A stretch of DNA of 64,000 nucleotides from Variovorax beijingensis. Its GTDB lineage: Bacteria > Pseudomonadota > Gammaproteobacteria > Burkholderiales > Burkholderiaceae_C. This document shows positions 24,958 through 35,739 of the stretch, piece by piece. The notes below the pieces were generated by a model. It searched no databases and was not told the origin of the DNA. It worked only from the letters and a program-made list of their open reading frames with translations. The translations under genes and the position numbers were made by a program. The DNA lies in NCBI RefSeq assembly GCF_007828835.1, contig NZ_VIVL01000008.1, positions 245,721-309,720 of the forward strand, in the 5' to 3' direction. Numbering within the stretch: position 1 is the stretch's first letter; every line of letters begins with the position of its first letter.

Positions 24958-26937
24958 ATGACCATCCCCGCTTCTTTCATCCAGGAACTCATCGCGCGCG
25001 CCGACGTGGTGGAAATCGTCGGGCGCTACGTGCAGCTCAAGAAGGCCGGCGCCAATTTCATGGGCCTGTGCCCGTTTCACGGCGAAAAGTCGCCCTCCTT
25101 CTCGGTCAGCCCCACCAAGCAGTTCTATCACTGCTTCGGCTGCGGGGTCCACGGCAACGCCATCGGCTTCCTCATGGAACACGCGGGCATGGGTTTTGTC
25201 GAGGCGGTGCACGACCTCGCCGGCCAGTACGGCCTGCAGGTGCCCGAGGACGACGCCTCCCCCGCCGAGCGCGCTCGCGCCGCCAGCCAGCGCCAGAAGC
25301 AAGCCACGCTGACCGACGTGCTCGAAAAGGCCGGCGAGGCCTACCGCAAGGCGCTGCGGCAGGCGCCGGGCGCGATCGAATACTTGAAGGGCCGCGGCGT
25401 CTCGGGCGAAGTGGCCAGGCAGTTCGGCATCGGCTACGCGCCCGCGGGCTGGCGCACGCTTGCCAGCGTCTTTCCCGACTACGACGACCCTCTACTGGCC
25501 GAAAGCGGCCTGGTGATTGTCAACACCGAAGACGGCGCCGAAGACGCCAAGCGCTACGACCGCTTCCGCGACCGCGTGATGTTCCCCATCCGCAACGTCA
25601 AGGGCGAATGCATCGGCTTCGGCGGCCGGGTGCTCGGCGACGAAAAGCCCAAGTACCTGAACTCGCCCGAAACGCCCGTGTTCAGCAAGGGGCGCGAGCT
25701 CTACGGCCTGTACGAGGCCCGCGCCGCCTTCCGCGAGCGCGGCTTCGCCCTGGTGACCGAGGGCTACATGGACGTGGTCGCGCTGGCGCAGCTCGGCTTC
25801 CCCAACGCCGTGGCCACGCTCGGCACGGCCTGCACCACGGAGCACGTGCAGAAGCTGTTCCGCTTCACCGAATCGGTGGTGTTCAGCTTCGACGGCGACG
25901 CCGCCGGCCGCCGCGCCGCGCGCAAGGCGCTCGACGGCGCCTTGCCCTACGCCACCGACGTGCGCAGCATCAAGTTCCTGTTCCTGCCGGCCGAGCACGA
26001 CCCCGACAGCTTCATCCGCGAATTCGGTGCCGATGCGTTTGCGCGCTTCATCCAGGAAGCCACGCCGCTGTCGCGCTTCATGCTCGAGGCCGCGCGCGAG
26101 GGCTGCGACCTGACCACCGCGGAAGGCCGCGCCCACATGACGAGCAATGTGCGTCCACTCTGGAGCGCCATGCCCGACGGCGCGCTCAAGCGCCAGCTGC
26201 TGAGCGAGATCGCCGCGCTGGTTCAGCTCGACGCGGCGGCGCTCTCCGAGCTCTGGGCTTCCACGCCGGGCCCGCGCAGGCCGGCCGCGGCGCCGGGCCA
26301 TCGCCAGGGCGATCCGGCTCATGAAAACGAATACCCCGACATGCCGCCGCCGGCCGAATATGAGCCGCCACGCTATGAAAACGATAGCAAGCCGCGCAAA
26401 TTCACCAAGGGCAAGCGCTGGGGCGGCAAATTCGAGGCGCCGATCGAGCCGCTGCGCGGCCGGGGCAAGCCGCCGAGCCGGCCGGACGTGGCGGCGCGGC
26501 TGCTGCTGTCGAACATGGCGCAGTGGGACGCGCTGTCGCACGAGCTTCACGTGATGCTGTGCGACCTGCCGGGACCGCACGGGACGCTTTTCACCTGGCT
26601 CGACAGCCAGCTGCACGAGCACGGCGTGCAGCCGTGGGCGGCGCTTCGCGAAGGCATGCGGGGCCTCGATTTCGAGACGCTGGCCGAACGCCTCATGAAC
26701 GTTTCCGAAAGCGCCCCGATCCCCGAGGGCGAGGAAGAGCAGCACCTGGCCGATGCCGCCAAGGAGCTCGCGAGCGTGCTCGACTTCATGCTCGACGACC
26801 GGCTGAAGGCCCAGCAAAGCGAGGCCATTGCGGCCGTCGGAAAGGATCCCAAGGCACTCGAGCGCTACAAGGCGCTGGAGGCCAGGCGGCTCGAGCTGCG
26901 CAACCGGCTGAATCCGCGCGGTGCGGAAACTGCTTGA
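24958..26937 (+). CDS. dnaG: DNA primase
   Basis: Synthesises RNA primers at the replication fork together with DnaB. The 659 residues have the N-terminal CHC2 zinc finger (Cys38, His41, Cys59, Cys62), the catalytic core EGYMDVVALAQLGFPN with the toprim Glu, and FSFDGDAAGRRAARKAL with the toprim Asp pair. A low-complexity linker (about 440-510) precedes a C-terminal helicase-interacting domain. The ATG at 24958 gives the canonical MTIPASFIQELIARADVVEIV. It is followed by rpoD, the conserved macromolecular-synthesis order, though without rpsU upstream. Confidence 0.97.
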   Translation: MTIPASFIQELIARADVVEIVGRYVQLKKAGANFMGLCPFHGEKSPSFSVSPTKQFYHCFGCGVHGNAIGFLMEHAGMGFVEAVHDLAGQYGLQVPEDDASPAERARAASQRQKQATLTDVLEKAGEAYRKALRQAPGAIEYLKGRGVSGEVARQFGIGYAPAGWRTLASVFPDYDDPLLAESGLVIVNTEDGAEDAKRYDRFRDRVMFPIRNVKGECIGFGGRVLGDEKPKYLNSPETPVFSKGRELYGLYEARAAFRERGFALVTEGYMDVVALAQLGFPNAVATLGTACTTEHVQKLFRFTESVVFSFDGDAAGRRAARKALDGALPYATDVRSIKFLFLPAEHDPDSFIREFGADAFARFIQEATPLSRFMLEAAREGCDLTTAEGRAHMTSNVRPLWSAMPDGALKRQLLSEIAALVQLDAAALSELWASTPGPRRPAAAPGHRQGDPAHENEYPDMPPPAEYEPPRYENDSKPRKFTKGKRWGGKFEAPIEPLRGRGKPPSRPDVAARLLLSNMAQWDALSHELHVMLCDLPGPHGTLFTWLDSQLHEHGVQPWAALREGMRGLDFETLAERLMNVSESAPIPEGEEEQHLADAAKELASVLDFMLDDRLKAQQSEAIAAVGKDPKALERYKALEARRLELRNRLNPRGAETA

Positions 26938-26959
26938 AATTTGCGCAGTAGGCTATAAT
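26934..26959 (+). promoter_or_regulatory. Probable promoter of rpoD
   Basis: A consensus TATAAT (26954-26959) starts 17 bases after the dnaG stop. The best upstream element, TTGAAA (26934-26939), is only 14 bases away, shorter than ideal, so -35 recognition may be weak or through an overlapping hexamer. Initiation near 26966 would give rpoD a leader of about 270 bases. Confidence 0.5.
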
Positions 26960-26965
26960 GTAAGG

Positions 26966-27233
26966 CTTCGCAACTGGCGAAATTAGGCAAGAGCGACAGC
27001 AGCACCTCCGGGCCGACCCCTAGCGCAACGCACTCCCACGGAAAGAATCCGTCGGAAAGGGTCAATAACCGCAAGGACTGCACACCAAATGTTCGCCCGA
27101 CATCTTGCCTGACGAGGAAATTCTTCCTCTTTCCCAATTGTTCCGTCCGTGCCTGTGCCCGGACCGTGGTGGCGCTGCCGTGTGGCGGTGCGCCTGTGAT
27201 TCCGCTTGGTCCATCTTGCTGTAACGAGGTCGT
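26966..27233 (+). promoter_or_regulatory. Long structured leader of rpoD
   Basis: This stretch without a gene holds no convincing ORF. It has two short perfect hairpins: 27038-27042 with 27048-27052, and 27114-27119 with 27124-27129. G-rich and C-rich tracts lie further down. A post-transcriptional control role for the sigma-factor mRNA is possible but is inference. Confidence 0.35.
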
Positions 27234-29585
<2,352 letters not shown>

Positions 29586-29606
29586 TCCGGGTTCCCTGAA
29601 GCCACA

Positions 29607-29651
29607 AGCGCCCGCAGCGCCCCGTCATACGGGCGGCGGGCGCTCTCTTTT
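29607..29651 (+). terminator. Intrinsic terminator of rpoD
   Basis: A nine-base perfect outer stem (29607-29615 with 29636-29644) encloses a second GC-rich stem and a CAT loop, followed by CTCTTTT. It begins 22 bases after the rpoD stop. Confidence 0.82.
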
Positions 29652-29685
29652 GTGCAACGCAAACAAGAAGAATGGAGCAATTGCC

Positions 29686-30921
29686 ATGAATCCCGATGCA
29701 GACAAACTCTGGCAGGCCCCGCGCTGGGCACTGGCCGTGCTGCTCGCGGTGCTGGGCATGCTGGGCCCGTTCTCCATCGACACCTACATTCCGGCCTTCT
29801 CGGGCATTGCGCGCTCCATCGGCGCCACGCCGGCCGAGATGCAGCAGACGCTCTCGGCCTACCTGTTCGGCTTTGCCTTCATGAACCTGTTCCATGGCGC
29901 GCTGTCGGACAGCTTCGGCCGCCGGCCCGTGGTGCTGTGGGGGCTCGCGGTGTTCACCATCGCCTCGCTGGGCTGCGCGCTGTCGCAGAACATCGCGCAG
30001 CTGGTGCTGTTCCGCGGGCTGCAGGGCCTGTCGACCGGCGCGGGCATCGTGGTGTCGCGCGCGGTGATCCGCGACATGTTTCCGCCGGCCGAAGCGCAGC
30101 GCGTGATGAGCCAGGTGACGATCTACTTCGGCGTGGCGCCGGCGATCGCGCCGATCATCGGCGGCTTCCTGTTCGTGCATGCGGGCTGGCACGCGGTGTT
30201 CTGGTTCCTGGTGGCGGTCGGCGTGGTGCTGTTCGCGGCCAACTACAAGCTGCTGCCGGAGACGCTGCATCCCTCGCACCGCCAGTCCTTCCATGTGCGG
30301 CACCTGCTGCGCGGCTACTGGGACCTGTGTTCCGATCCGCGCTTCCTGCTGCTCGCGCTCGCGAGCGGCGTGCCGTTCAACGGCATGTTCCTCTACGTGC
30401 TGGCCGCGCCCGCCTTCCTGGGCGACCACCTCGCGCTGCAGCCGCAGCAGTTCTTCTGGTTCTTCCTGCTGACCATCGGCGGCATCATGCTGGGCGCGCG
30501 CGCCAGCGGCCGCATGGCGGGCAAGGTGACGCCCAAGCGGCAGATCCGCGACGGCTTCCTGATCATGCTGATCACCTCGGTGGTCAACGTGGCGGCCAAC
30601 TCGCTCTTCGATGCGCACGTGGCATGGGCGCTGTGGCCGCTGGCGGTGTTCGCCTTCGGCTGGGCGCTGATGGTGCCGGTGGTCACGCTGCTGGTGCTCG
30701 ACCTGCACCCCGAGCGCCGCGGCATGGCCTCGTCGCTGCAGGCCGTGATCGGCTCGACCGCCAATGGCGTGGTCGCTGGTGCGATCGCGCCGCTGGTGAT
30801 GCATTCCACGCTGGCGCTCGCCGTCACCTCCATGCTGATGCTCGGCATCGGCCTGGTCGCCTGGGTCTGGCTGCACGGCCGCTGGCCCGAGATCGGACGA
30901 ACCCTCGCCAACGAAACCTGA
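29686..30921 (+). CDS. Bcr/CflA-family multidrug efflux MFS transporter
   Basis: A 411-residue drug:proton antiporter with twelve predicted membrane segments. The early PFSIDTYIPAFSGIARSIGATPAEMQQTLSAY-type region (given here by position, residues about 23-54) and motif A as GALSDSFGRRPVVL identify the Bcr/CflA group. It is the first of three closely spaced plus-strand genes; the next begins 15 bases after its stop. Its natural substrate is unknown. Confidence 0.9.
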   Translation: MNPDADKLWQAPRWALAVLLAVLGMLGPFSIDTYIPAFSGIARSIGATPAEMQQTLSAYLFGFAFMNLFHGALSDSFGRRPVVLWGLAVFTIASLGCALSQNIAQLVLFRGLQGLSTGAGIVVSRAVIRDMFPPAEAQRVMSQVTIYFGVAPAIAPIIGGFLFVHAGWHAVFWFLVAVGVVLFAANYKLLPETLHPSHRQSFHVRHLLRGYWDLCSDPRFLLLALASGVPFNGMFLYVLAAPAFLGDHLALQPQQFFWFFLLTIGGIMLGARASGRMAGKVTPKRQIRDGFLIMLITSVVNVAANSLFDAHVAWALWPLAVFAFGWALMVPVVTLLVLDLHPERRGMASSLQAVIGSTANGVVAGAIAPLVMHSTLALAVTSMLMLGIGLVAWVWLHGRWPEIGRTLANET

Positions 30922-30936
30922 AAGAGCGATACCCGA

Positions 30937-32067
30937 ATGCGGCCCTCCCCGTTCCTGACCTACGCGCGCGCCTGGTTGCCGGGCCGCACCACCGTCGACA
31001 TGCGCGAGAGGCTGCGCGCGGTCTGCGGTGCCGCCATCGGCCTGCTCGTCACGGCCGTGCTGTGCCGCTGGCTGGCCGAGCCGCTGGGCAGCAGCGTCTG
31101 GCTGATCGCGCCGCTGGGAGCCAGCGCCGTGCTGGTGTTCGCGGTGCCCGCGAGTCCGCTGGCGCAGCCCTGGTCGGTGATCGGCGGCAACACGCTGTCG
31201 GCGGTGGTCGGCATTGCCAGTGTGAGCTTCATTCCCGACCCGGCCCTTGCCGCCGCGGTGGCGGTGGCCGGCGCGATCGGCGTGATGTTCTTCGCGCGCT
31301 GCCTGCACCCGCCGGGCGGCGCGGCGGCGCTGCTCGCGGTGCTCACGCACACCACGCATTTCTCGTCCGCCCTCTTTCCGTTCCTCACCAATTCGCTGCT
31401 GCTGGTGCTGGCGGGCGTGGCCTACAACTCGCTCACGGGCAGGCGCTATCCGCATGTGCAGGTGGTGCGGCCGCCCTCGGCGGACGCCCGCTTCAGCCAG
31501 GCCGACATCGATGCGGTGCTGGCGCGCTACAACCAGGTGCTGGACATCAGCCGCGACGATCTCGAATCGCTGATCCAGCAGACCGAGCTCGAGTCGTACA
31601 AGCGGCGGCTCGGCACCCTGCACTGCGCCGACATCATGTCGCGCGACCCCGTGTCGGTGGAGTTCGGCACGCCGCTGCAGGAAGCCTGGATGCTGATGAA
31701 CCAGCGCCGCATCAAGGCGCTGCCCGTCACCGACCGCACGCGCCGCGTGGTCGGCATCGTCACGCAGGCCGACTTCTTCCGCCAGCTCGACCTGGAGCAC
31801 CACGAAGGCATTGCCGGCCGGCTGCGCGACCTGATCCGCGCCACCCGCACCGTGGTGTCGAACAAACCGGAGGTGGTGGGCCAGATCATGACGCGCCAGG
31901 TGCGCGTGGCCAGCGCGGACCGACCGGTGGTCGACCTGGTGCCGCTGTTCTCCGAGGGCGGCCACCACCATATCCCCATCATCGACCATGAAAAGCGGCT
32001 CACCGGCATGATCACGCAGTCGGATTTCGTGCGCGCTCTCTACCGTGCCGTGCGGCCGGAGAACTGA
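30937..32067 (+). CDS. HPP-family membrane protein with paired CBS domains
   Basis: A 376-residue protein. The N-terminal half (about 25-165) has four membrane helices of the HPP family, including the name-giving motif LHPPGGAAALLA. The C-terminal half has two CBS domains (about 230-290 and 310-372, for example MSRDPVSVEFGTPLQEAWML and MTRQVRVASADRPVVDLVPL). HPP proteins have been linked to nitrite transport in some organisms. CBS pairs sense adenine nucleotides, so activity may follow energy state. It is closely spaced in a presumed operon with the Bcr/CflA gene and sugE. Confidence 0.88.
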   Translation: MRPSPFLTYARAWLPGRTTVDMRERLRAVCGAAIGLLVTAVLCRWLAEPLGSSVWLIAPLGASAVLVFAVPASPLAQPWSVIGGNTLSAVVGIASVSFIPDPALAAAVAVAGAIGVMFFARCLHPPGGAAALLAVLTHTTHFSSALFPFLTNSLLLVLAGVAYNSLTGRRYPHVQVVRPPSADARFSQADIDAVLARYNQVLDISRDDLESLIQQTELESYKRRLGTLHCADIMSRDPVSVEFGTPLQEAWMLMNQRRIKALPVTDRTRRVVGIVTQADFFRQLDLEHHEGIAGRLRDLIRATRTVVSNKPEVVGQIMTRQVRVASADRPVVDLVPLFSEGGHHHIPIIDHEKRLTGMITQSDFVRALYRAVRPEN

Positions 32068-32086
32068 AACCTTTCAAGGAGCGTGC

Positions 32087-32401
32087 ATGGCGTGGATCGT
32101 TTTGCTGGTGGCGGGCCTGCTCGAAATGGGCTGGGCCATCGGGCTCAAGTACACCGAAGGATTCACGAGGTTCTGGCCTTCCGTCGGCACTGCGATCTCG
32201 ATGGTGCTCAGCGTGGTGCTGCTGGGCTGGGCAATGCGCTCGCTGCCCGTGGGCACGGCCTACGCGGTGTGGACCGGCATCGGCGCCGTGGGCACGGTGA
32301 TCCTGGGGATCGTGCTGTTCCAGGAGCCCGCCAATGCCGCGCGGCTGATCTGCGTGGGCCTGATCGTCGCGGGCATCCTCGGGCTCAAGTTGACGAATTG
32401 A
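32087..32401 (+). CDS. sugE: SMR-family guanidinium/quaternary ammonium exporter (SugE/Gdx-like)
   Basis: A 104-residue four-helix small multidrug resistance protein. The essential Glu is Glu13 in LLEMGWAIGLKYT, and the start AWIVLLVAGLLEMGWAIGLK matches the Gdx/SugE subgroup rather than EmrE. The subgroup exports guanidinium in exchange for protons. AAGGAG lies seven bases upstream of the ATG. It is 19 bases behind the HPP gene. No guanidine riboswitch sits directly before it. Confidence 0.92.
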   Translation: MAWIVLLVAGLLEMGWAIGLKYTEGFTRFWPSVGTAISMVLSVVLLGWAMRSLPVGTAYAVWTGIGAVGTVILGIVLFQEPANAARLICVGLIVAGILGLKLTN

Positions 32402-32471
32402 GCCCAGCCGGTTCCGCGGTGTTCCTGGCCTTGGCCGTGCTTGCTCTCGAGCCGCGGGCTGGCTGCGCAGG

Positions 32472-33458
32472 CTATTCGAGCACCACGTTCGCCTTCTTCA
32501 CGAGCGCCGCATAGCGCGCCGCCTCGCTGCGGAAGTAGCTCGCGGCCTGCTCGGGCGAGGTGGGCTTGATGATGTTGCCCTGCTTGTCCATGGCGTCGCG
32601 CACCTCGGCGCTCGTGAAGGCCGCGGCCACCGCGTCGTGCACGCGCTGGACGTCGGCGGCCTGCATCTTCGGCGGCCCGATCACCGCGAACCAGCCTTCC
32701 ACGGCGTAGTTGGGCAGGCCCTGCTCGGCGATGGTCGGAATCTCGGGCGCGGCCGGCGAGCGCGCGGGGCCGCACAGGCCGATGGCGCGCAGCGCACCGC
32801 TCTTGAGGTGCGGCAGCACCGCGGGCAGCGCCACCACGCCCATCTCGACCTGGCCCGCGATCATGTCGGTGACCATCGGGCCCGTGCCCTTGTAGGGAAT
32901 GTGCCGCGCCTTCACGCCGGCCTCGTCCATGAACATTTCGCCGGCCAGATGAATGATGGTGCCGTTGCCCGAAGAGGCGTAGTTGTAGCCCTCGGGCCTG
33001 GCGCGCAGCAGTGCGACCAGTTCCTTGACGTTCTTCGCGGGCAGCTTTGGGTTCACCACCAGCACCAGCGGCGTCGCGCCCACCACGCTGATCGGCGTCA
33101 CATCGTTGATGGCGTCGAAGGGCATCTTCTTGTAGACGGCCGGATTGATGACGTGGTTGTTCGACACCACGCCGAGCGTGAGCCCGTCGGGGGCAGCCTT
33201 GACGAGCACCGAGGTGCCGGTGATGCCGCCCGCGCCCGGCAGGTTCTCGATCACCACCGGCTGGCCGAAGGCCTTGCCGAGCGCGACCGAAGCCGCACGC
33301 ACGATGGCATCCACGCCCGAGCCGGCGCTGATCGGCAGGATGAAGCGGATGGGCTTGTCGGAGCCCTGCGCGAACGCGGGGCATGCCGCCACTGCGGCGG
33401 CGCAGGCGCCAAAGCCCAGGACGGCGCGGCGGGTCATCGGAGGAAGGATCGTGTACAT
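32472..33458 (-). CDS. Tripartite tricarboxylate-family (Bug) substrate-binding protein
   Basis: A 328-residue periplasmic Bug/TctC-type binding protein with a signal peptide; the TRRAVLGF stretch near its start could allow Tat export. Conserved folds are IRFILPISAGSGVDAIVRA, VIENLPGAGGITG (ligand-loop) and the PYKGTGPM segment. An alternative start at 33437 removes seven residues. TctA and TctB partners are absent nearby, as is usual for orphan Bug proteins. It is the last gene of a run with a CoA-transferase and an HMG-CoA-lyase-like enzyme, suggesting a carboxylic-acid ligand. Confidence 0.9.
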   Translation of the reverse strand: MYTILPPMTRRAVLGFGACAAAVAACPAFAQGSDKPIRFILPISAGSGVDAIVRAASVALGKAFGQPVVIENLPGAGGITGTSVLVKAAPDGLTLGVVSNNHVINPAVYKKMPFDAINDVTPISVVGATPLVLVVNPKLPAKNVKELVALLRARPEGYNYASSGNGTIIHLAGEMFMDEAGVKARHIPYKGTGPMVTDMIAGQVEMGVVALPAVLPHLKSGALRAIGLCGPARSPAAPEIPTIAEQGLPNYAVEGWFAVIGPPKMQAADVQRVHDAVAAAFTSAEVRDAMDKQGNIIKPTSPEQAASYFRSEAARYAALVKKANVVLE

Positions 33459-33491
33459 GGCTTGTCTCTCTTTGTGGTTTTGGAAAGGCGC

Positions 33492-34697
33492 TCAGGCGAC
33501 GGCCGATTCGGCCTGCATCGCGGCCATCTGCGCATCCGCGTAGCCGAGCTCCGCCAGCAGTTCGCGCGTGTGCTCGCCGAGCGTCGGCGGATCGAGGCGC
33601 ACGCCCAGCCGCTCGCCACCCAGTGTGATCGGGAACAGCGTCGTCTGCGCGGTCTGCCCGGCGCGCTCGCCGTCGGGCAGGCGGATCTCGGCGAGGCCGC
33701 CGGTCGCCTTCAGGTGCGGATCCTCGTAGAGGTCTTCGGGCCGCACGATGGGCGCGAACGGCAGGCCGCGCGCCTCGAAGATCGCCGACAGTTCCGCAGC
33801 CGAACGGTCGGCCAGGCGCTGGCGCAGGTCCGCCAGCAGCGTGGGCCGCAGGCGCACCCGGTCGTTGTTGGTGCGCAGCGCCGGGTCGGCCTTCAGGTCG
33901 TCGAAGCCCAGCGCGTCGCAGAACACCGCCCACTGCGCGTCGCTGACCGCGGCCAGGAAGATCTGCTCGCCATCCTTCACGGTGAATACGTCGTACAGCG
34001 CCCAGGCCGAGATGCGCTCGGGCATCGGCGCCGCGGCCTGGCCGGTGATCGCGTATTGCAGCATGTGCTGGCCGACCAGGAACACGTTGTTCTCGAACAG
34101 CGCGGATTGCACTTCCTGGCCCTTGCCGGTCTGCGCGCGCTGCATCAGCGCGGCCATGGCGCCGATGGCGCCGAACATGCCGCCCATGATGTCGTTCACG
34201 CTGGTGCCCGCGCGCAGCGGGTCGCCGGGACGGCCCGTCATGTAGGCCAGGCCGCCCATCATCTGCACCACCTCGTCGAGCGCGGTGCGGTGGTCGTAGG
34301 GGCCGGGCAGGAAGCCCGTGTGGTTCACGTACACCAGCCGCGGGTTGAGCTTGCCGAGCGCGGCGTAGCCGAGGCCGTACTTGTCCATGGTGCCGGGCCT
34401 GAAGTTCTGCGCCACCACGTCGGCGGTGGCGCACAGGCGCAGCGCCGCTTCGAGCCCCTGAGGATGGCGCAGGTCGAGCGCGATGCTCTTCTTGTTGCGG
34501 TTGAACATCGGGAAGAAGCCGGCGCCCGCGCCCAGCAGGTGCCGCGTGCGGTCGCCATCGATCGGCTCGACCTTGATGACCTCGGCGCCCAGGTCGGCCA
34601 GCACCATGCCGCAGGTCGGCCCCATGACCATGTGCGTGAACTCGACCACGCGGATGCCGGTGAGCGGCAGGCGTTTTTCTTCGGCCGCCGTGCTCAT
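33492..34697 (-). CDS. CaiB/BaiF-family CoA-transferase (type III)
   Basis: A 401-residue family III CoA-transferase that moves CoA between carboxylic acids. The N terminus shows LTGIRVVEFTHMVMGPTCG and AEVIKVEPIDGDRTR, typical of the family. The catalytic aspartate is Asp169, in SVNDIMGGMFG, the same number as in formyl-CoA transferase. The ATG at 34697 overlaps the stop of the HMG-CoA-lyase-like gene by four bases. It presumably activates the acid that the lyase then cleaves. Confidence 0.92.
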   Translation of the reverse strand: MSTAAEEKRLPLTGIRVVEFTHMVMGPTCGMVLADLGAEVIKVEPIDGDRTRHLLGAGAGFFPMFNRNKKSIALDLRHPQGLEAALRLCATADVVAQNFRPGTMDKYGLGYAALGKLNPRLVYVNHTGFLPGPYDHRTALDEVVQMMGGLAYMTGRPGDPLRAGTSVNDIMGGMFGAIGAMAALMQRAQTGKGQEVQSALFENNVFLVGQHMLQYAITGQAAAPMPERISAWALYDVFTVKDGEQIFLAAVSDAQWAVFCDALGFDDLKADPALRTNNDRVRLRPTLLADLRQRLADRSAAELSAIFEARGLPFAPIVRPEDLYEDPHLKATGGLAEIRLPDGERAGQTAQTTLFPITLGGERLGVRLDPPTLGEHTRELLAELGYADAQMAAMQAESAVA

Positions 34698-35641
34698 GCA
34701 GCCACTCCGGCAGTCGCCGCGAAAGTTTTAGGAAAGCCCGCGCGCCACACCGTGCCCTGCAGCGTTTCGCCTTCGAGCCAGCCGGCCACGCGCTGGCGCA
34801 GGTCGAGCAGCTTCGGCAGTTGGACGCCGGTCGCGACGCCCATGCTTTCGAGCATGAAGACGAGGTCTTCGGTATCGACGTTGCCACTGGCGCCGGGCGC
34901 GTGCGGGCAGCCGCCGATGCCGGCCAGGCAGGCGTCGAAGCGCGCGATGCCGACTTCCAGCGCGGCATACACGTTCGCGAGCCCGAGGCCGCGCGTGTCG
35001 TGGAAATGGCCGCACCACAGGCGCTCGCCCGCGATGCGCTGCGCGCGCTCGAACAGGCTGCGGACCATCGCGGGATCGGCATAGCCGACGGTGTCCGCCA
35101 GGCCCACGCGGTCGGCGCCCGCGTCGAGCAGCGCCTGCATCAAGCGCAGCACTTCATCCGGCGCCACGTGGCCCTGGATCGTGCAGCCGAACGCAGTGCC
35201 CACGCCGCCCTCGATCAAGGTCTTCGAACCCGCGGCGTCGCGCGCGGCGCGGATGCGGGCGACCTCGGCCACCACTTCGTCGGGCGTCTTGCGCAGGTTG
35301 GCGAGGCTGTGGGCATGGCTGGCCGACAGCGGCACCATCATGAGATCGGCCTCGCCGGCAATGGCGAGTTCCGCGCCGCGCAGGTTGGGCACCAGCACCG
35401 AGGCGACGAGCCCGGGCAGCGTCTTTGCAAAGGCCAGCAGCTCGGCCGTGTCGGCCAGCTGCGGCAGCAGGCGCGCGGGCACGAAGGAGCCGACTTCGAT
35501 CTCGCGCTGGCCGGCGACATGCGCAGCGCGGATCCATTCGAGCTTCTGGGCGGTGGGCAGGGTTCTGGCAATGCTCTGCAGGCCGTCGCGCAGCCCCACT
35601 TCGCGAACGGCCGCGCTGGGCGGCAGGAAGGCGTGAATCAA
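34694..35641 (-). CDS. Hydroxymethylglutaryl-CoA lyase-like enzyme
   Basis: A 315-residue TIM-barrel acyl-CoA lyase of the DRE-TIM/HMG-CoA lyase family. It has REVGLRDGLQ near the N terminus (substrate Arg and metal Asp), the metal-binding pair in CGHFHDTRGLGLAN and the flexible loop with the catalytic Cys in GGCPHAPGASGNVDTED. Family members cleave HMG-CoA to acetyl-CoA and acetoacetate or related hydroxyacyl-CoAs such as citramalyl-CoA. It is first in its operon, coupled to the CoA-transferase and divergent from a LysR gene. Exact substrate is open. Confidence 0.9.
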   Translation of the reverse strand: MIHAFLPPSAAVREVGLRDGLQSIARTLPTAQKLEWIRAAHVAGQREIEVGSFVPARLLPQLADTAELLAFAKTLPGLVASVLVPNLRGAELAIAGEADLMMVPLSASHAHSLANLRKTPDEVVAEVARIRAARDAAGSKTLIEGGVGTAFGCTIQGHVAPDEVLRLMQALLDAGADRVGLADTVGYADPAMVRSLFERAQRIAGERLWCGHFHDTRGLGLANVYAALEVGIARFDACLAGIGGCPHAPGASGNVDTEDLVFMLESMGVATGVQLPKLLDLRQRVAGWLEGETLQGTVWRAGFPKTFAATAGVAA

Positions 35642-35686
35642 AACTTGTCTCCGTCGTGAGGGTCGGCGTCGATCTTAGAAGTTCCG

Positions 35687-35730
35687 ATTCGATCCAGAAG
35701 GTATATTTTGGAAGCCATTCGATTCCAGAA
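35687..35730. promoter_or_regulatory. Direct repeats in the LysR/HMG-lyase divergent region
   Basis: ATTCGATCCAGAA (35687-35699) and ATTCGATTCCAGAA (35717-35730) are near-identical direct repeats, three helical turns apart, flanking an AT-rich TATATTTT segment. They lie in the 98-base gap between the divergent lyase and LysR genes and are good candidates for regulator binding sites. Confidence 0.5.
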
Positions 35731-35739
35731 CGGAACACC

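Noticed and set aside
26938..27233. A possible tRNA or small RNA in the dnaG-rpoD gap
   Set aside because: No cloverleaf or independent terminator could be folded by eye; kept only as a leader region.
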